Positions 19,018 to 28,154 of a stretch of DNA of 35,269 bases are shown here, piece by piece. Position numbers and translations under genes: made by a program. The notes under the pieces were generated by a model. It made no database searches. It was not told the DNA's origin and was given only the letters and a program-made list of their open reading frames with translations. Source of the stretch: Porticoccus sp. (GTDB taxonomy: Bacteria > Pseudomonadota > Gammaproteobacteria > Pseudomonadales > Porticoccaceae); NCBI GenBank assembly GCA_018066715.1, contig JAGPWA010000013.1, forward strand, positions 1-35,269, written 5' to 3'. The first letter of the stretch is position 1, and each line of letters opens with the position of its first letter.

Positions 19018-19416
19018 CTACTCAACACCAGACGCAGGCACTTCCAGGCTAGACTCTGTCACTTCGTCTTCCAGCACGGGAATGTCATCTGTAACAGTAG
19101 CGGTAGTTTCTACCTCAGGAACTGCCGACTCCAACGACTGCTGAACCGCTTCCAATTCTGGAAGAATAGCATTACCAACCTTAGCTGAATCTTTAGCGAT
19201 AACAGCCAAACCAAAGCTGGTAATAAAAAATACTGTCGCCAAAATTCCGGTTGCCTTACTAAAGAAGTTCCAGCCACCAGCACTACCTAGCATTGTCTGC
19301 GATGCGCCAGAGCCAAAAGATGCGCCAGCTTCAGCTCCCTTACCTTGCTGCAGCAGGATCATGCCAATAATGGCCAGTGCTGTGAGCAGGTGAATAATTA
19401 GTATGATCTTTTCCAT
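19018..19416 (-). CDS. secG: preprotein translocase subunit SecG
   Basis: SecG is the small inner-membrane subunit of SecYEG that aids protein export. Two membrane segments are visible (about 3-23 and 52-72) with the family block MILLQQGKGAEAGASFGSGASQTMLGSAGGWNFFSKATGILATVFF between and across them. The 132 residues are somewhat longer than E. coli SecG (110) because of an acidic, Val/Thr-rich C-terminal tail (about 80-132) that is probably disordered. It lies 51 bases after tpiA and directly before tRNA-Leu. Confidence 0.96.
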   Translation of the reverse strand: MEKIILIIHLLTALAIIGMILLQQGKGAEAGASFGSGASQTMLGSAGGWNFFSKATGILATVFFITSFGLAVIAKDSAKVGNAILPELEAVQQSLESAVPEVETTATVTDDIPVLEDEVTESSLEVPASGVE

Positions 19417-19467
19417 TCGATTAATTCAGCCAATCTAATAGTTAACTATCATTAATGCCGACTTCAT

Positions 19468-20196
19468 TTACGCCAGCTTACAAATCTCTTTGAACTCTTT
19501 CGCATCCAGCGAAGCGCCTCCGACCAATGCGCCATCAACATCTGGCTGCATAAATAGCTCAGAGGCATTGGCGGCCTTAACACTGCCACCATACAATATT
19601 CGGGTCTTGGCACCAGAATCGCCTAACTGCTGACGAATGGCCTGATGCACTACCTGTGCCTGTTCAGCGCTGGCAGTTTTACCCGTACCTATAGCCCAGA
19701 CCGGTTCGTAGGCAATCACTGCCTCGCAAACAGCACCCAGACCACTACCCTTTATCACTGCATCTATCTGGGCTGCGATGATAGCCAGAGTCTCACCCTG
19801 TTCACGTTGCTCAAGGGTCTCACCGACACAGAGTACGGGTATTAATCCACCCGCCTGAGCGGCGGTAAACTTCTCCGCAACTTGCTGATTCGTTTCGCCA
19901 TAAATACTGCGTCGTTCAGAGTGTCCGACAATCGCATATCGACACCCAACTTCACGTAGCATTTGACCGGACACTTCTCCAGTAAAGGCACCAGAATGTT
20001 GCTCAGAGACGTTCTGGGCTCCAACTGAAATACCTGCGCCTTCTATTCCTGCAACTACCAATGGTAGGTATACATAGGGCGGAAAAATGACAACGTCTGC
20101 ATCGCTTCGTATTTCAAGCAAACTGGCAATCAGAGCGGCAATCGATTCATGATTACCATTCATTTTCCAGTTGCCTGCCACCAGCGGATGACGCAT
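19468..20196 (-). CDS. tpiA: triosephosphate isomerase
   Basis: It interconverts dihydroxyacetone phosphate and glyceraldehyde 3-phosphate in glycolysis and gluconeogenesis. Catalytic residues are all present: K11 in GNWKMNG, H92 in IVGHSERR and E164 in AYEPVWAIGTG. The phosphate-binding YGGSVKAANA block lies near the C terminus. The length of 242 residues is normal for proteobacterial forms. It sits between glmM and secG, as in Pseudomonas. A GC-rich hairpin (20214-20231) lies just upstream of its ribosome binding site AGGA. Confidence 0.98.
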   Translation of the reverse strand: MRHPLVAGNWKMNGNHESIAALIASLLEIRSDADVVIFPPYVYLPLVVAGIEGAGISVGAQNVSEQHSGAFTGEVSGQMLREVGCRYAIVGHSERRSIYGETNQQVAEKFTAAQAGGLIPVLCVGETLEQREQGETLAIIAAQIDAVIKGSGLGAVCEAVIAYEPVWAIGTGKTASAEQAQVVHQAIRQQLGDSGAKTRILYGGSVKAANASELFMQPDVDGALVGGASLDAKEFKEICKLA

Positions 20197-20213
20197 ATCT
20201 TATGTTTTCCTGG

Positions 20214-20231
20214 CCCCGAAAAAGGGGCGCA
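20214..20231 (-). promoter_or_regulatory. GC hairpin in the glmM-tpiA spacer
   Basis: On the minus strand GCCCC, a TTTTT loop and GGGGC, followed at once by CAGGAAAACATAAG before the tpiA ATG at 20196. It has no T-run, so it is not a good terminator. It may protect the mRNA 5' of tpiA or affect its translation; the role is inferred from position only. Confidence 0.35.
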
Positions 20232-20303
20232 ATCTTAGCTGAGTTACCAGCAACATACAACCAGAGGGAAGAGCAAAACATATCCTAAGTAGCACACTGA
20301 TTC

Positions 20304-21656
20304 TTAGGCTGCTTCACTGCCCACTTCGCTCTCAACCACATCGGCCACCTGGCGTACCAACTTGCTAACTAAAGCAGCATCTTCGGCTTCCACCATTACC
20401 CTCACCAGAGGTTCTGTGCCTGAGGGCCTCAATAACACACGACCAGTATTCTGAAGCTCATTCTCGGCGGAGGCCACTGCCTGCTGGATAACCGGAAAGT
20501 CCTCGAGTTTGAATTTTTGTTTTATGCGGACATTCACCATGCTCTGAGGGTATTTTTTCATGCCTTTTTTAAGCGTATTTAACGGCGCATCTGTTTCCCC
20601 CATGGCATTCAGTACCTGCAACGCCGCCACAACACCATCACCCGTGGTGGTCAGGTCACTACAAATAATGTGACCGGAACTTTCACCACCAAGCTGCCAG
20701 TCATTTTCTCGCAACGCTTCAATCACATATCGGTCGCCTACATTGGTACGCACAAAAGGGATACCCAAATCACGCAGTGCGACTTCCATCCCAAAATTAC
20801 TCATTAGGGTCCCAGCAACACCGCTGCACCCACCCTGTTGATGACGGTGCTTAGCAATAACAAAGAGCAATTCATCGCCATCAACGGTATGACCTTTGTG
20901 ATCCACAAATAGGACTCGGTCACCATCCCCGTCAAGAGCAATACCCATATCAGCGCCTTCGCGGACAACCGCATCCTGTAGCAATGCTGGCTGTGTCGAG
21001 CCACAGTTTTTATTGATATTAAAACCATCGGGCTCAACGGCCATTTCAACCACATCGGCTCCAAGCTCTCTAAAAACATTCGGCGCCGTGTGATAGGTAG
21101 CACCATTGGCACAATCCACGACTATTTTCAGGCCCTCCAAACTACTGCCTGAAGGCAGGGTACCCTTACAAAATTCAATATACCGCCCAACAGCATCAGT
21201 CACTCGGTGAGCTTTCCCCAGCTTGCTAGACTCTTCTGTCACCAAGTCATTCTGCAAATAGCTTTCTATAGCTTCTTCCACATCATCGGGCAGCTTAAAA
21301 CCATCTGCGCCAAAGAATTTGATGCCATTGTCATAATAAGGATTGTGCGAAGCACTGATCACAATGCCAGCCTGGGCACGAAAGGTTCGGGTGAGGTAGG
21401 CAATAGCGGGGGTCGGCATAGGGCCCAACAGCGCGACATCAACACCTGCGGCGATTAACCCAGCCTGCAGTGCAGACTCAAACATATAACCGGAAACACG
21501 AGTGTCTTTTCCCATCAAGATCAGCTTACGGCCTTTAGTCCGCTCACTGAATACTTTGCCTGCAGCCCAACCGAGTTTCAGTACAAAGTCCGCTGTAATA
21601 GGGGCAGTACCAACGCGCCCACGAATCCCGTCTGTACCAAAAAAACGTCTACCCAT
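20304..21656 (-). CDS. glmM: phosphoglucosamine mutase
   Basis: GlmM converts glucosamine 6-phosphate to glucosamine 1-phosphate for UDP-GlcNAc, hence for peptidoglycan and lipopolysaccharide. The active-site serine is S103 in ISASHNP, aligned with S102 of E. coli GlmM; the metal loop is DGDGDRV and the phosphate-binding loop [12 protein letters not shown] lies near the end. The frame extends to 21677, but ATG at 21656 ([13 protein letters not shown], 450 residues) matches the family N terminus and follows GGAAAGGA. This start lies inside the last codons of folP (8-base overlap), so the two are coupled. Confidence 0.97.
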   Translation of the reverse strand: MGRRFFGTDGIRGRVGTAPITADFVLKLGWAAGKVFSERTKGRKLILMGKDTRVSGYMFESALQAGLIAAGVDVALLGPMPTPAIAYLTRTFRAQAGIVISASHNPYYDNGIKFFGADGFKLPDDVEEAIESYLQNDLVTEESSKLGKAHRVTDAVGRYIEFCKGTLPSGSSLEGLKIVVDCANGATYHTAPNVFRELGADVVEMAVEPDGFNINKNCGSTQPALLQDAVVREGADMGIALDGDGDRVLFVDHKGHTVDGDELLFVIAKHRHQQGGCSGVAGTLMSNFGMEVALRDLGIPFVRTNVGDRYVIEALRENDWQLGGESSGHIICSDLTTTGDGVVAALQVLNAMGETDAPLNTLKKGMKKYPQSMVNVRIKQKFKLEDFPVIQQAVASAENELQNTGRVLLRPSGTEPLVRVMVEAEDAALVSKLVRQVADVVESEVGSEAA

Positions 21657-22497
21657 TATTCCTTTCCTCAACAGCATTCATTATTTTCAGTGCATCTACC
21701 GTAGCAGCTACATCATGAACTCGAAGAACCCCAACCCCTTGCTGGGCAGCCAGCATGGCCAACGCCACACTGCCGACCATTCGCTGGTCGACCGGCTTAT
21801 CGAGAATCGCACCAATCATAGATTTTCGTGACACCCCCACTAGCAGAGGGAAACCTAGAGAACCTAATTCTGGCAAAGCACGAAACAGGGTTAGATTGTG
21901 CTCCAGAGTTTTACCAAAGCCAAATCCAGGGTCTAGTAAAATATTGTGTCTAGCTATACCCGCTTGCTCACAGGCATCCACTCGCGTCAGAAGAAACTCT
22001 ATCACTTCTTTTACCACATCCTTGAAGCGGGGATCACGCTGCATGGTCTCAGGCTCTCCGGCCATATGCATCAAGCAAACAGGAAGTCCTGTAGAGGCCG
22101 CGGCAGCCAAAGCATCAGGACGTTGCAGGGCCCGAACATCATTAATCATGACCGCGCCAGCTCCAGCAGACTCTTGGATCACTACTGGAGTACTGGTATC
22201 CACTGAAATTGGCACATCAAAATTTGCGGTAATGCCTTCAATAATGGGGACGACTCTATCCAGTTCTTCATCAGCGCTGACCGGTACTGAATTCGGACGA
22301 GTTGACTCCCCACCCACGTCGATAATGTCTGCACCCTCTGCTATCAGGGTTTCAACACGCCCCAGTACCAGCGACATATCTAGGCAATCACTATTCCCAT
22401 ACAGTTGCCCCCCATCTGAAAAGGAATCTGGCGTGGTGTTAAGCACTGCCATAATACGAGGAGAGGAGAAATCTAGCTGGTATTGACCAAGGTTCAT
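21649..22497 (-). CDS. folP: dihydropteroate synthase
   Basis: FolP condenses p-aminobenzoate with dihydropterin pyrophosphate in folate synthesis and is the sulfonamide target. The TIM-barrel signatures are intact: [15 protein letters not shown] (16-30), [11 protein letters not shown] (60-70), DPGFGFGKT in the middle and GVSRKSMIG after it. The 282 residues are of usual length. It follows ftsH by 83 bases, across a GC-rich hairpin, and overlaps glmM. The ftsH-folP-glmM order is conserved across gammaproteobacteria. Confidence 0.97.
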   Translation of the reverse strand: MNLGQYQLDFSSPRIMAVLNTTPDSFSDGGQLYGNSDCLDMSLVLGRVETLIAEGADIIDVGGESTRPNSVPVSADEELDRVVPIIEGITANFDVPISVDTSTPVVIQESAGAGAVMINDVRALQRPDALAAAASTGLPVCLMHMAGEPETMQRDPRFKDVVKEVIEFLLTRVDACEQAGIARHNILLDPGFGFGKTLEHNLTLFRALPELGSLGFPLLVGVSRKSMIGAILDKPVDQRMVGSVALAMLAAQQGVGVLRVHDVAATVDALKIMNAVEERNNG

Positions 22498-22550
22498 CTA
22501 ACATCCAGAAAGAAGGGCAAAAAAATGGCTCAATTCATTACAACGAAACA

Positions 22551-22570
22551 CCCCGGCGCTGAGGCCGGGG
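22551..22570 (-). terminator. GC-rich hairpin after ftsH
   Basis: A perfect seven-base stem CCCCGGC / GCCGGGG with a six-base loop lies about 10 bases past the ftsH stop. On the minus strand it is followed by TGTTTCGTTG, a poor T-run, so termination would be partial and folP-glmM could still be reached by read-through. A run of nine G (22567-22575, plus strand) abuts it. Confidence 0.55.
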
Positions 22571-22580
22571 GGGGGTATTA

Positions 22581-24482
22581 TCAGTGCTCTTCGGCAGGGC
22601 CACCCACAGTGCCCCTGTCATCAGAATCATCATTCTCCTGGTCACCAGAATGGCCACCAAAATCTTCATCACGCCAGTCGTGAGGTGGACGTACCGGCTC
22701 ACGCGACATCAAATCAGCTACCTGGTCCGAATCAATAGTTTCATATTCCATTAATGCATCCTTCATAGCATGAAGAATATCCATATTGTCTTTCAAAACT
22801 TGTTCTGACCGCCCATAGCATTCATCGAGCATTCGACGAACTTCAATATCAATTTCTCTGGCAGTATCACTGGAATAGGTAAGCTGCCCAGCACCTGGCA
22901 TTTGCCCTTCGTCTTCACCATAAAGAACAGGACCCATTTTGTCAGACAAGCCCCAGCGCCCGACCATATTCCTAGCCATTTGCGTGGCACGCTCAATATC
23001 ATTGGAAGCTCCAGTGGTCACACCATCCGCTCCATGAATCAGCTCTTCTGCAATTCGACCGCCAAATAAGCTACATAACTGGCTCTCTAGCTGGCGCTTG
23101 CTAAGGCTGTACTTATCTTCCTCAGGCAAAAACTGGGTAACGCCCAGCGCTCTACCGCGAGGGATAATAGATACCTTATGTACTGGGTCGTGCTCTGGCA
23201 TCAACCGACCAATAATGGCGTGACCGGCCTCGTGATACGCAGTATTTTCCTTTTCTTTCTCCGACATCACCATGGAACGGCGCTCCGCGCCCATCATGAT
23301 TTTGTCCCGAGCCTTTTCAAACTCTTCCATGGTCACAATCCGCTTGTTGGCTTTAGCCGCAAACAGGGAAGCCTCATTGATCAGGTTTGCCAAATCAGCA
23401 CCTGAAAAACCGGGGGTACCCCGTGCCACGATACCCAGGTCAACTTTTTCATCCAGAGGTACCTTGCGCACATGAACTTTCAGGATTTGCTCACGACCAC
23501 GAATATCTGGCAATCCCACATAAACTTGCCTATCAAAACGACCAGGACGCAGTAAGGCTTTATCCAACACATCGGGACGGTTAGTAGCCGCAATGACGAT
23601 AACGCCTTCACTTCCCTCAAAACCATCCATCTCTACCAACAATTGGTTCAGAGTCTGCTCACGCTCATCATTACCACCACCATAGCCACCACCACGATGA
23701 CGACCTACGGCATCAAGTTCATCAATGAAGATAATACAAGGCGATTGTTTTTTAGCCTGATCAAACATATCTCGAACACGGGAGGCGCCCACACCCACAA
23801 ACATTTCTACAAAATCAGACCCGGAAATGGAAAAGAACGGCACCTTGGCTTCGCCAGCAATCGCCTTAGCCAACAAAGTTTTACCGGTACCAGGAGGACC
23901 CACCATCAATACACCCTGGGGAATACGGCCACCAAGACGTTGAAAGCGGGAGGGATCGCGCAGGAAGTCTACAAGCTCGTGAACATCTTCTTTCGCCTCA
24001 TCGACACCAGCCACATCAGCAAATGTTGTATTGATTTGATCTTCACCCAACAACTTCGCTTTGCTTTTGCCAAATGCCATAGGGCCACCACGGCCGCCGC
24101 CTCCACCGCCCTGCATTTGGCGCATAAAGAACATGAAAATGGCAAGAATTAACAATATGGGAAAGGCCGCCACCAGCAGCTGAGACCACAAGCTCTGTGG
24201 TTCAGGCTCACGACCCTCAACATTGACATTATTATTGAGCAGGTCTGACATTAAACCCGTATCTGGCACGTCTGGACGAGTTGTTTTAAACGTGCTGCCA
24301 TCTGCGCGACTCACCTCAACCGTAAGCCCCTCAAGAACCACACTATCAATACGACCCGTCTGCACTTCTTCAATAAAGGAAGAATAGCTAACACTCTCCT
24401 CCTTGGCGGTCGGACTGAAATTCTGGAACACAGACAGTAACACCGCGGCAATAATCAACCACAATACAAGATTCTTCGCCAT
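22581..24482 (-). CDS. ftsH: ATP-dependent zinc metalloprotease FtsH
   Basis: A membrane-anchored AAA+ protease that degrades unassembled membrane proteins and short-lived regulators such as LpxC. I start at the ATG at 24482 ([16 protein letters not shown], 633 residues), which matches E. coli FtsH; a GTG at 24497 would add five residues. Membrane segments lie at about 4-20 and 100-120 around a periplasmic domain, then a Gly-rich linker. Walker A is GPPGTGKT (195-202), Walker B IIFIDELD (to 257), and the zinc site is H417-EAG-H421. It follows rlmE by 94 bases. Confidence 0.98.
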   Translation of the reverse strand: MAKNLVLWLIIAAVLLSVFQNFSPTAKEESVSYSSFIEEVQTGRIDSVVLEGLTVEVSRADGSTFKTTRPDVPDTGLMSDLLNNNVNVEGREPEPQSLWSQLLVAAFPILLILAIFMFFMRQMQGGGGGGRGGPMAFGKSKAKLLGEDQINTTFADVAGVDEAKEDVHELVDFLRDPSRFQRLGGRIPQGVLMVGPPGTGKTLLAKAIAGEAKVPFFSISGSDFVEMFVGVGASRVRDMFDQAKKQSPCIIFIDELDAVGRHRGGGYGGGNDEREQTLNQLLVEMDGFEGSEGVIVIAATNRPDVLDKALLRPGRFDRQVYVGLPDIRGREQILKVHVRKVPLDEKVDLGIVARGTPGFSGADLANLINEASLFAAKANKRIVTMEEFEKARDKIMMGAERRSMVMSEKEKENTAYHEAGHAIIGRLMPEHDPVHKVSIIPRGRALGVTQFLPEEDKYSLSKRQLESQLCSLFGGRIAEELIHGADGVTTGASNDIERATQMARNMVGRWGLSDKMGPVLYGEDEGQMPGAGQLTYSSDTAREIDIEVRRMLDECYGRSEQVLKDNMDILHAMKDALMEYETIDSDQVADLMSREPVRPPHDWRDEDFGGHSGDQENDDSDDRGTVGGPAEEH

Positions 24483-24576
24483 GTCGTTCAAGTACACATC
24501 CTCGTTTGATACGCTACCGGCTAACGGTAGCCATAATATTGGGCTGCATCACAATGACAAACCCCATTAAATTAAT

Positions 24577-25203
24577 CTAATCTTGACTCTTCAGCCCCTT
24601 CGCCACCAGATAAACCTCTCGCGAACGAGACCTCGATGCATCGGGTTTGCGCGTAACCACACGCTCAAATTTACCTCTTACTTGCTGTAGAAGCTCATCA
24701 AAACCTTCCCCATGAAATACTTTGGCAACGAAATCACCACCAGGTTTCAATATCTGGCAGGCCAAATCCAGCGCCAACTCAACCAAATACATCGCCTTCG
24801 GCTGATCGACAGCCCTCATACCACTCATATTGGGGGCCATATCCGAAATTACAAGGTCTGCAAGGTCGCCACCAAGGACATCAAGAATCTCACTGAGCAC
24901 TGATTCCTCGGTAAAGTCGCCTTGCACAAAATCTACATCAGCTATGCTATCCATGGGCAAAATATCAGACGCCACAACACGGCCCTTAGTTCCCACTAAC
25001 TTTGCTGCCACTTGCGACCAGCCCCCTGGCGCCGCGCCCAGATCAACCACTGTCATGCATGGCTTAAATAAGCGGTCTTTATTATCCAACTCAATAAGCT
25101 TATAGCTGGCACGTGAACGATAGCCCTCCAGCTGGGAGCGCTTTACGTATTGATCACTATTATGTTCCTGTAACCAACGCTGGCTACTTTTTGAACGTCC
25201 CAT
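24577..25203 (-). CDS. rlmE: 23S rRNA (uridine(2552)-2'-O)-methyltransferase RlmE
   Basis: RlmE (FtsJ/RrmJ) methylates U2552 in the A loop of 23S rRNA late in 50S assembly. The SAM site is [10 protein letters not shown] (53-62), and the catalytic tetrad K35, D121, K161 and E196 is complete, at a constant offset of three from E. coli numbering. I use the ATG at 25203 (208 residues) with AGGTG just upstream; a GTG at 25209 would add two residues but would overlap its own ribosome binding site. It is the promoter-proximal gene of the rlmE-ftsH run and is divergent from yhbY. Confidence 0.96.
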   Translation of the reverse strand: MGRSKSSQRWLQEHNSDQYVKRSQLEGYRSRASYKLIELDNKDRLFKPCMTVVDLGAAPGGWSQVAAKLVGTKGRVVASDILPMDSIADVDFVQGDFTEESVLSEILDVLGGDLADLVISDMAPNMSGMRAVDQPKAMYLVELALDLACQILKPGGDFVAKVFHGEGFDELLQQVRGKFERVVTRKPDASRSRSREVYLVAKGLKSQD

Positions 25204-25299
25204 ACTCACCTATCTATTTGTGGGCCGCCCGAAATAGAGCAGCCACCATCAAAATTTTAACGTTTTACCCTTTTTTACCCCTGCTAAATCGGCTCAAAC

Positions 25300-25320
25300 C
25301 CAGAGATTATACGAGACTCA
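25300..25320 (-). promoter_or_regulatory. candidate -10 region for rlmE-ftsH
   Basis: On the minus strand a perfect TATAAT (plus-strand ATTATA near 25309-25314) lies about 105 bases upstream of rlmE in the divergent spacer with yhbY. No good -35 hexamer lies at 16-18 bases, so this may depend on an activator or be fortuitous. Confidence 0.35.
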
Positions 25321-25389
25321 GGTAAATATTAGCGCACTGGCGCCTTATTCAGGATAAAATACGCGCCGCTTTGAACGGACGGCTATTCT

Positions 25390-25692
25390 ATGACACTTTC
25401 CAATAATGACAAAAAACATCTGCGACGCCTAGGCCACAATTTAAACCCAGTGGTAACGGTTGCGGGAAATGGCTTGAGCGATAATGTACTGACTGAAATT
25501 GAGCGAGCACTCAATGATCACGAGCTGATCAAAGTAAAATTAGCCGTAGGTGATAATGAAGCAAAACAGCAGGCTATTGGTGCTATTTGTGAGAAACTTC
25601 GTGCCGAAGTAGTGCAATCCATTGGCCATATCGTTTTGTTACTGAGAAAGGCGGACAAACCTAACCCTAAGCTATCGAACCTGCTCCGATAG
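25390..25692 (+). CDS. yhbY: YhbY family RNA-binding (CRM domain) protein
   Basis: A 100-residue protein made of one CRM (KH-like) domain. E. coli YhbY associates with pre-50S ribosomal particles and is thought to help assembly. Visible hallmarks are the helix LSNNDKKHLRRLGHNLNPVVTVAGNGLSDNVLTEIERALNDHELIKVKL and the C-terminal LLRKADKPNPKLS. It is coded on the plus strand, divergent from rlmE, as in Pseudomonas and E. coli. In those genomes greA lies on its other side; here a greA remnant and a diguanylate cyclase gene lie there. A TAAAAT at 25355-25360 may be its -10. Confidence 0.95.
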   Translation: MTLSNNDKKHLRRLGHNLNPVVTVAGNGLSDNVLTEIERALNDHELIKVKLAVGDNEAKQQAIGAICEKLRAEVVQSIGHIVLLLRKADKPNPKLSNLLR

Positions 25693-25759
25693 GCCGTACC
25701 GCTCACAACAAAGTCATTTTGAAAAATAGTGGTATTGGAAGGCTTGGCTAAAAAAATTA

Positions 25760-26149
25760 TACGCTTGAAATATGTCAATATTTTCTCTCGAAACTGAGAA
25801 ATAACCTCATCACCAACAATGTGACAGGCCACAGCTTCACCCATTCCCAAATTGATAATATTAACGGTCAACCAAAAATGACTTTACTGCCCTCATCCAT
25901 TGGCCTGATATCAATAAGAGCATAACCGAACTTACCTTCAACATCCGGGATACGGCCTTCGGCTAATAGAATGAGGCCTTAACCTCTCTCTTTCTCTCGC
26001 ACAGCAATCATGCGCCAAAACCACGAGCCTTGATAATAGGCTGCATACTTTGAATGATGGCAAAGCAATAACCCATGCACCCGGAGACCTACTGCAATGC
26101 TTCTTCCAACGGCACCCAGTAAACGTAAGGGCTTAGACGTTGCCTGCAT
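25760..26149 (-). pseudogene. decayed second copy of greA
   Basis: The minus strand here is homologous to the intact greA at 27678-28154. The clearest block is 25812-25979; over about 120 aligned bases roughly four in five are identical by hand count. Translated pieces are LAEGRIPDVEGKF and then, in another frame, TVNIINLGMGEAVACHIVGDE, matching [13 protein letters not shown] and [21 protein letters not shown] of GreA. A one-base deletion near 25869, a stop and an insertion of about 17 bases near 25965-25985 break the frame. Weaker matches (TCAAGG, GCTGxxCGxGAG) extend toward 26149, where an ATG sits at nearly the correct distance, so the copy may once have been full length. The C-terminal end is unclear. 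Confidence 0.75.
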
Positions 26150-27524
26150 AAAACTGATAGCAACCGCGGCCCTGGTTTTTTGCTTCATACATGGCGATAT
26201 CCGCTTTACTCAACAGCCCATCAACATCACTACCATCCTCAGGGAACATAACAATACCGATACTGGAAGTGATGACAAACTCTTGAGATTCAACAGTTAT
26301 GGGAATAGACACTGCCTTCAGAATGCGCTCTGCCACCAAAATAACACTAGCCTCATCGATCACCTGGCTTAGAAAAATCGCAAACTCATCACCACCAAAC
26401 CTTGCCAGACTATACTCGGCACGAAGCCCAACCACATCACTGGCACGAATACAGGTATTGAGCGCTGCGGATATCTCACACAAGAGCACATCACCCGTGT
26501 TGTGCCCTAAGGTATCATTCACATATTTGAAATTATCCAAATCCACAAACAACAATGCGGCTTGATTACCATTTCGTTTGCTAATAGCTAATACTTTTTT
26601 AAAATTCTCAACAAACAGCTCTCTACTGGGTAAGTTCGTCAAGCTGTCGTAATAAGCCAGATGCTGTATCTGCGCTTCAGTCTGCTTCCGATGGCTCACA
26701 TCTTCAAAAACACACGCAATATCAATTTTTCCAGAATGATTATTTAACGATGCGTAGGCACAGCCTTCCACTGGGTAAAATGTACCATCTTTTCTGAGCA
26801 TGCTGGCTGCACATCGAACCTCCTTACTGTCACCATTAATCAGGGCCTCCAACTGATCAATAATTGACTCTCCAGCCTCAGCATTAGCCAGAACAATATC
26901 ACCCAAGTGAAGCCGCGTGACTTCTTCTTTGGTAAAACCAAGGTTTCTCAGCCCAGAATTATTTAGCTCAGTAAAACGGAGTGTTTCGCCGTCTATAAAC
27001 AATATCTCACTAGACGAGTTGTCCAACACTTGCCCAAGCCTGTACAACTGGCTTTCGGTTTTTTTCCATTCCATGAACGTATCGTGAGTTCGCAACATAT
27101 AACGCACACGATGAACCAATACCGCGTAAATAATTGGCTTTGATATAAAATCTGTCGCTCCGGATCGAAAGGAACCTTCCACAGAATCAACATCATCTGA
27201 ACCGGTCATCATCAAAAAAGGAAGAAAACGCCCCTTTTCAGTAGCGCGGATATCAGCACACAACTCAAAACCGTTTTTCTCTGGCATGCGAATATCTGAA
27301 ACCACCAAATCAATAGGGTTTTCTAGGAATAAATTGAAGGCCTCGACACCACTGGAGGAAATAAACACTTGGTAACCAGCATCAGACAATGTCTTTTCCA
27401 GAAGAAGACAGGTCGTGGCATCATCGTCCACCACCAGCACATTAACTACAGGCTGACCACGCAAGTGATTATCCAAACTTGACTCTTTTTTCTTGTCATA
27501 TGAACGACCTAAAATACTGACCAT
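26133..27524 (-). CDS. response regulator with REC-PAS-GGDEF domains, diguanylate cyclase
   Basis: A 463-residue cytoplasmic protein without membrane segments. The receiver domain (about 27-142) has the acidic pocket D33-D35, phosphoacceptor D77 in LVVSDIRMPEKNG, T107 and K129, so it should be phosphorylated by a histidine kinase. A PAS domain (about 160-280) follows. The GGDEF domain (about 285-460) has intact GGDEF (377-381) and the metal residues in FVDLDNFKYVND, so it should make cyclic di-GMP. No EAL domain is present. Between the I-site-like RASD (361-364) and GGDEF there are 13 residues where five are usual, so product inhibition is doubtful. No kinase gene is adjacent. It is inserted between greA and yhbY, and its 3' end overlaps the greA remnant. 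Confidence 0.93.
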   Translation of the reverse strand: MVSILGRSYDKKKESSLDNHLRGQPVVNVLVVDDDATTCLLLEKTLSDAGYQVFISSSGVEAFNLFLENPIDLVVSDIRMPEKNGFELCADIRATEKGRFLPFLMMTGSDDVDSVEGSFRSGATDFISKPIIYAVLVHRVRYMLRTHDTFMEWKKTESQLYRLGQVLDNSSSEILFIDGETLRFTELNNSGLRNLGFTKEEVTRLHLGDIVLANAEAGESIIDQLEALINGDSKEVRCAASMLRKDGTFYPVEGCAYASLNNHSGKIDIACVFEDVSHRKQTEAQIQHLAYYDSLTNLPSRELFVENFKKVLAISKRNGNQAALLFVDLDNFKYVNDTLGHNTGDVLLCEISAALNTCIRASDVVGLRAEYSLARFGGDEFAIFLSQVIDEASVILVAERILKAVSIPITVESQEFVITSSIGIVMFPEDGSDVDGLLSKADIAMYEAKNQGRGCYQFYAGNV

Positions 27525-27545
27525 GCATCATACCTCTCCCTCCAG

Positions 27546-27575
27546 AGGCTACCCTCTGCACCCCCAGTATGTAAA
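27546..27575 (-). promoter_or_regulatory. weak candidate promoter for the GGDEF gene
   Basis: On the minus strand TTTACA (27570-27575), an 18-base spacer and TAGCCT (27546-27551), just downstream of the greA terminator and before the ribosome binding site GGAG/GAGAGG. The -10 matches consensus at only three positions. Some promoter is needed here because the preceding terminator is strong. Confidence 0.25.
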
Positions 27576-27584
27576 GAGCTACAC

Positions 27585-27616
27585 AAAAAAAACCATGACA
27601 TCTGTCATGGTTTTTT
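27585..27616 (-). terminator. strong terminator after greA
   Basis: A near-perfect palindrome: A-run, CCATGACA, two bases, TGTCATGG, T-run. It lies about 60 bases past the greA stop and closes the carA-carB-greA transcript. The symmetric flanks could also stop transcription coming from the other side. Confidence 0.92.
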
Positions 27617-27677
27617 CTTGATAAGTAAGTCGTTCAACACTGTCACGTCAATGCCTATGTACGATATCCCCTAACCC

Positions 27678-28154
27678 CTAGAGGTGCTTCACATCATCCA
27701 CTTCATATTCAATATCTCCAGAGGGCGCTTTTACTACCACCTCATCACCAACCTCTTTGCCAATTAATGCTCTGGCAATAGGGGACTGATAGGAAATTTT
27801 ATTTGCTTTTACATCCGACTCGTCGTCCCCAACAATTTTGTAGGTCACGGTTTCATCTGTTTCCAAATTGATAATGTTGACAGTGCAGCCAAAAATGACC
27901 TTATCGCCTTCTTCAATTGCAGTGATATCAATAATCTGAGCATGACTGAGCTTACCTTCAATATCCTGAACACGGCCTTCGGCAAACCCCTGCTGCTCAC
28001 GTGCAGCATGATATTCAGCATTTTCCTTGAGGTCGCCGTGCGCTCGAGCTTCAGCAATGGCAGCCACAATCCTTGGGCGCTCCACCTTTTTTAGGTGATC
28101 CAGCTCTTGACGCAGGTTTTCTGCCCCTTCGACTGTCATTGGTATTTTTTGCAT
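27678..28154 (-). CDS. greA: transcription elongation factor GreA
   Basis: GreA rescues backtracked RNA polymerase by promoting cleavage of the 3' end of nascent RNA through the secondary channel. The N-terminal coiled coil contains [18 protein letters not shown], with the conserved acidic tip, and the C-terminal globular domain runs from about 80 to 158 and ends VDDVKHL. The ATG at 28154 ([14 protein letters not shown], 158 residues) shares its A with the carB stop (TGATG), so it is translationally coupled to carB. GAGG lies eight bases upstream. A second, broken copy of this gene lies 1.5 kb downstream. Confidence 0.97.
   Translation of the reverse strand: MQKIPMTVEGAENLRQELDHLKKVERPRIVAAIAEARAHGDLKENAEYHAAREQQGFAEGRVQDIEGKLSHAQIIDITAIEEGDKVIFGCTVNIINLETDETVTYKIVGDDESDVKANKISYQSPIARALIGKEVGDEVVVKAPSGDIEYEVDDVKHL

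Noticed and set aside
21755-22486. Plus-strand frame of 243 codons opposite folP
   Set aside because: It fully mirrors the dihydropteroate synthase gene, shows no motif, and has a shadow-like Ser/Arg/Thr-rich composition.
25518-25871. Minus-strand frame of 117 codons near yhbY
   Set aside because: Its first part is a frame of the greA remnant and the rest is antisense to yhbY, so it is a chance fusion and not a gene.
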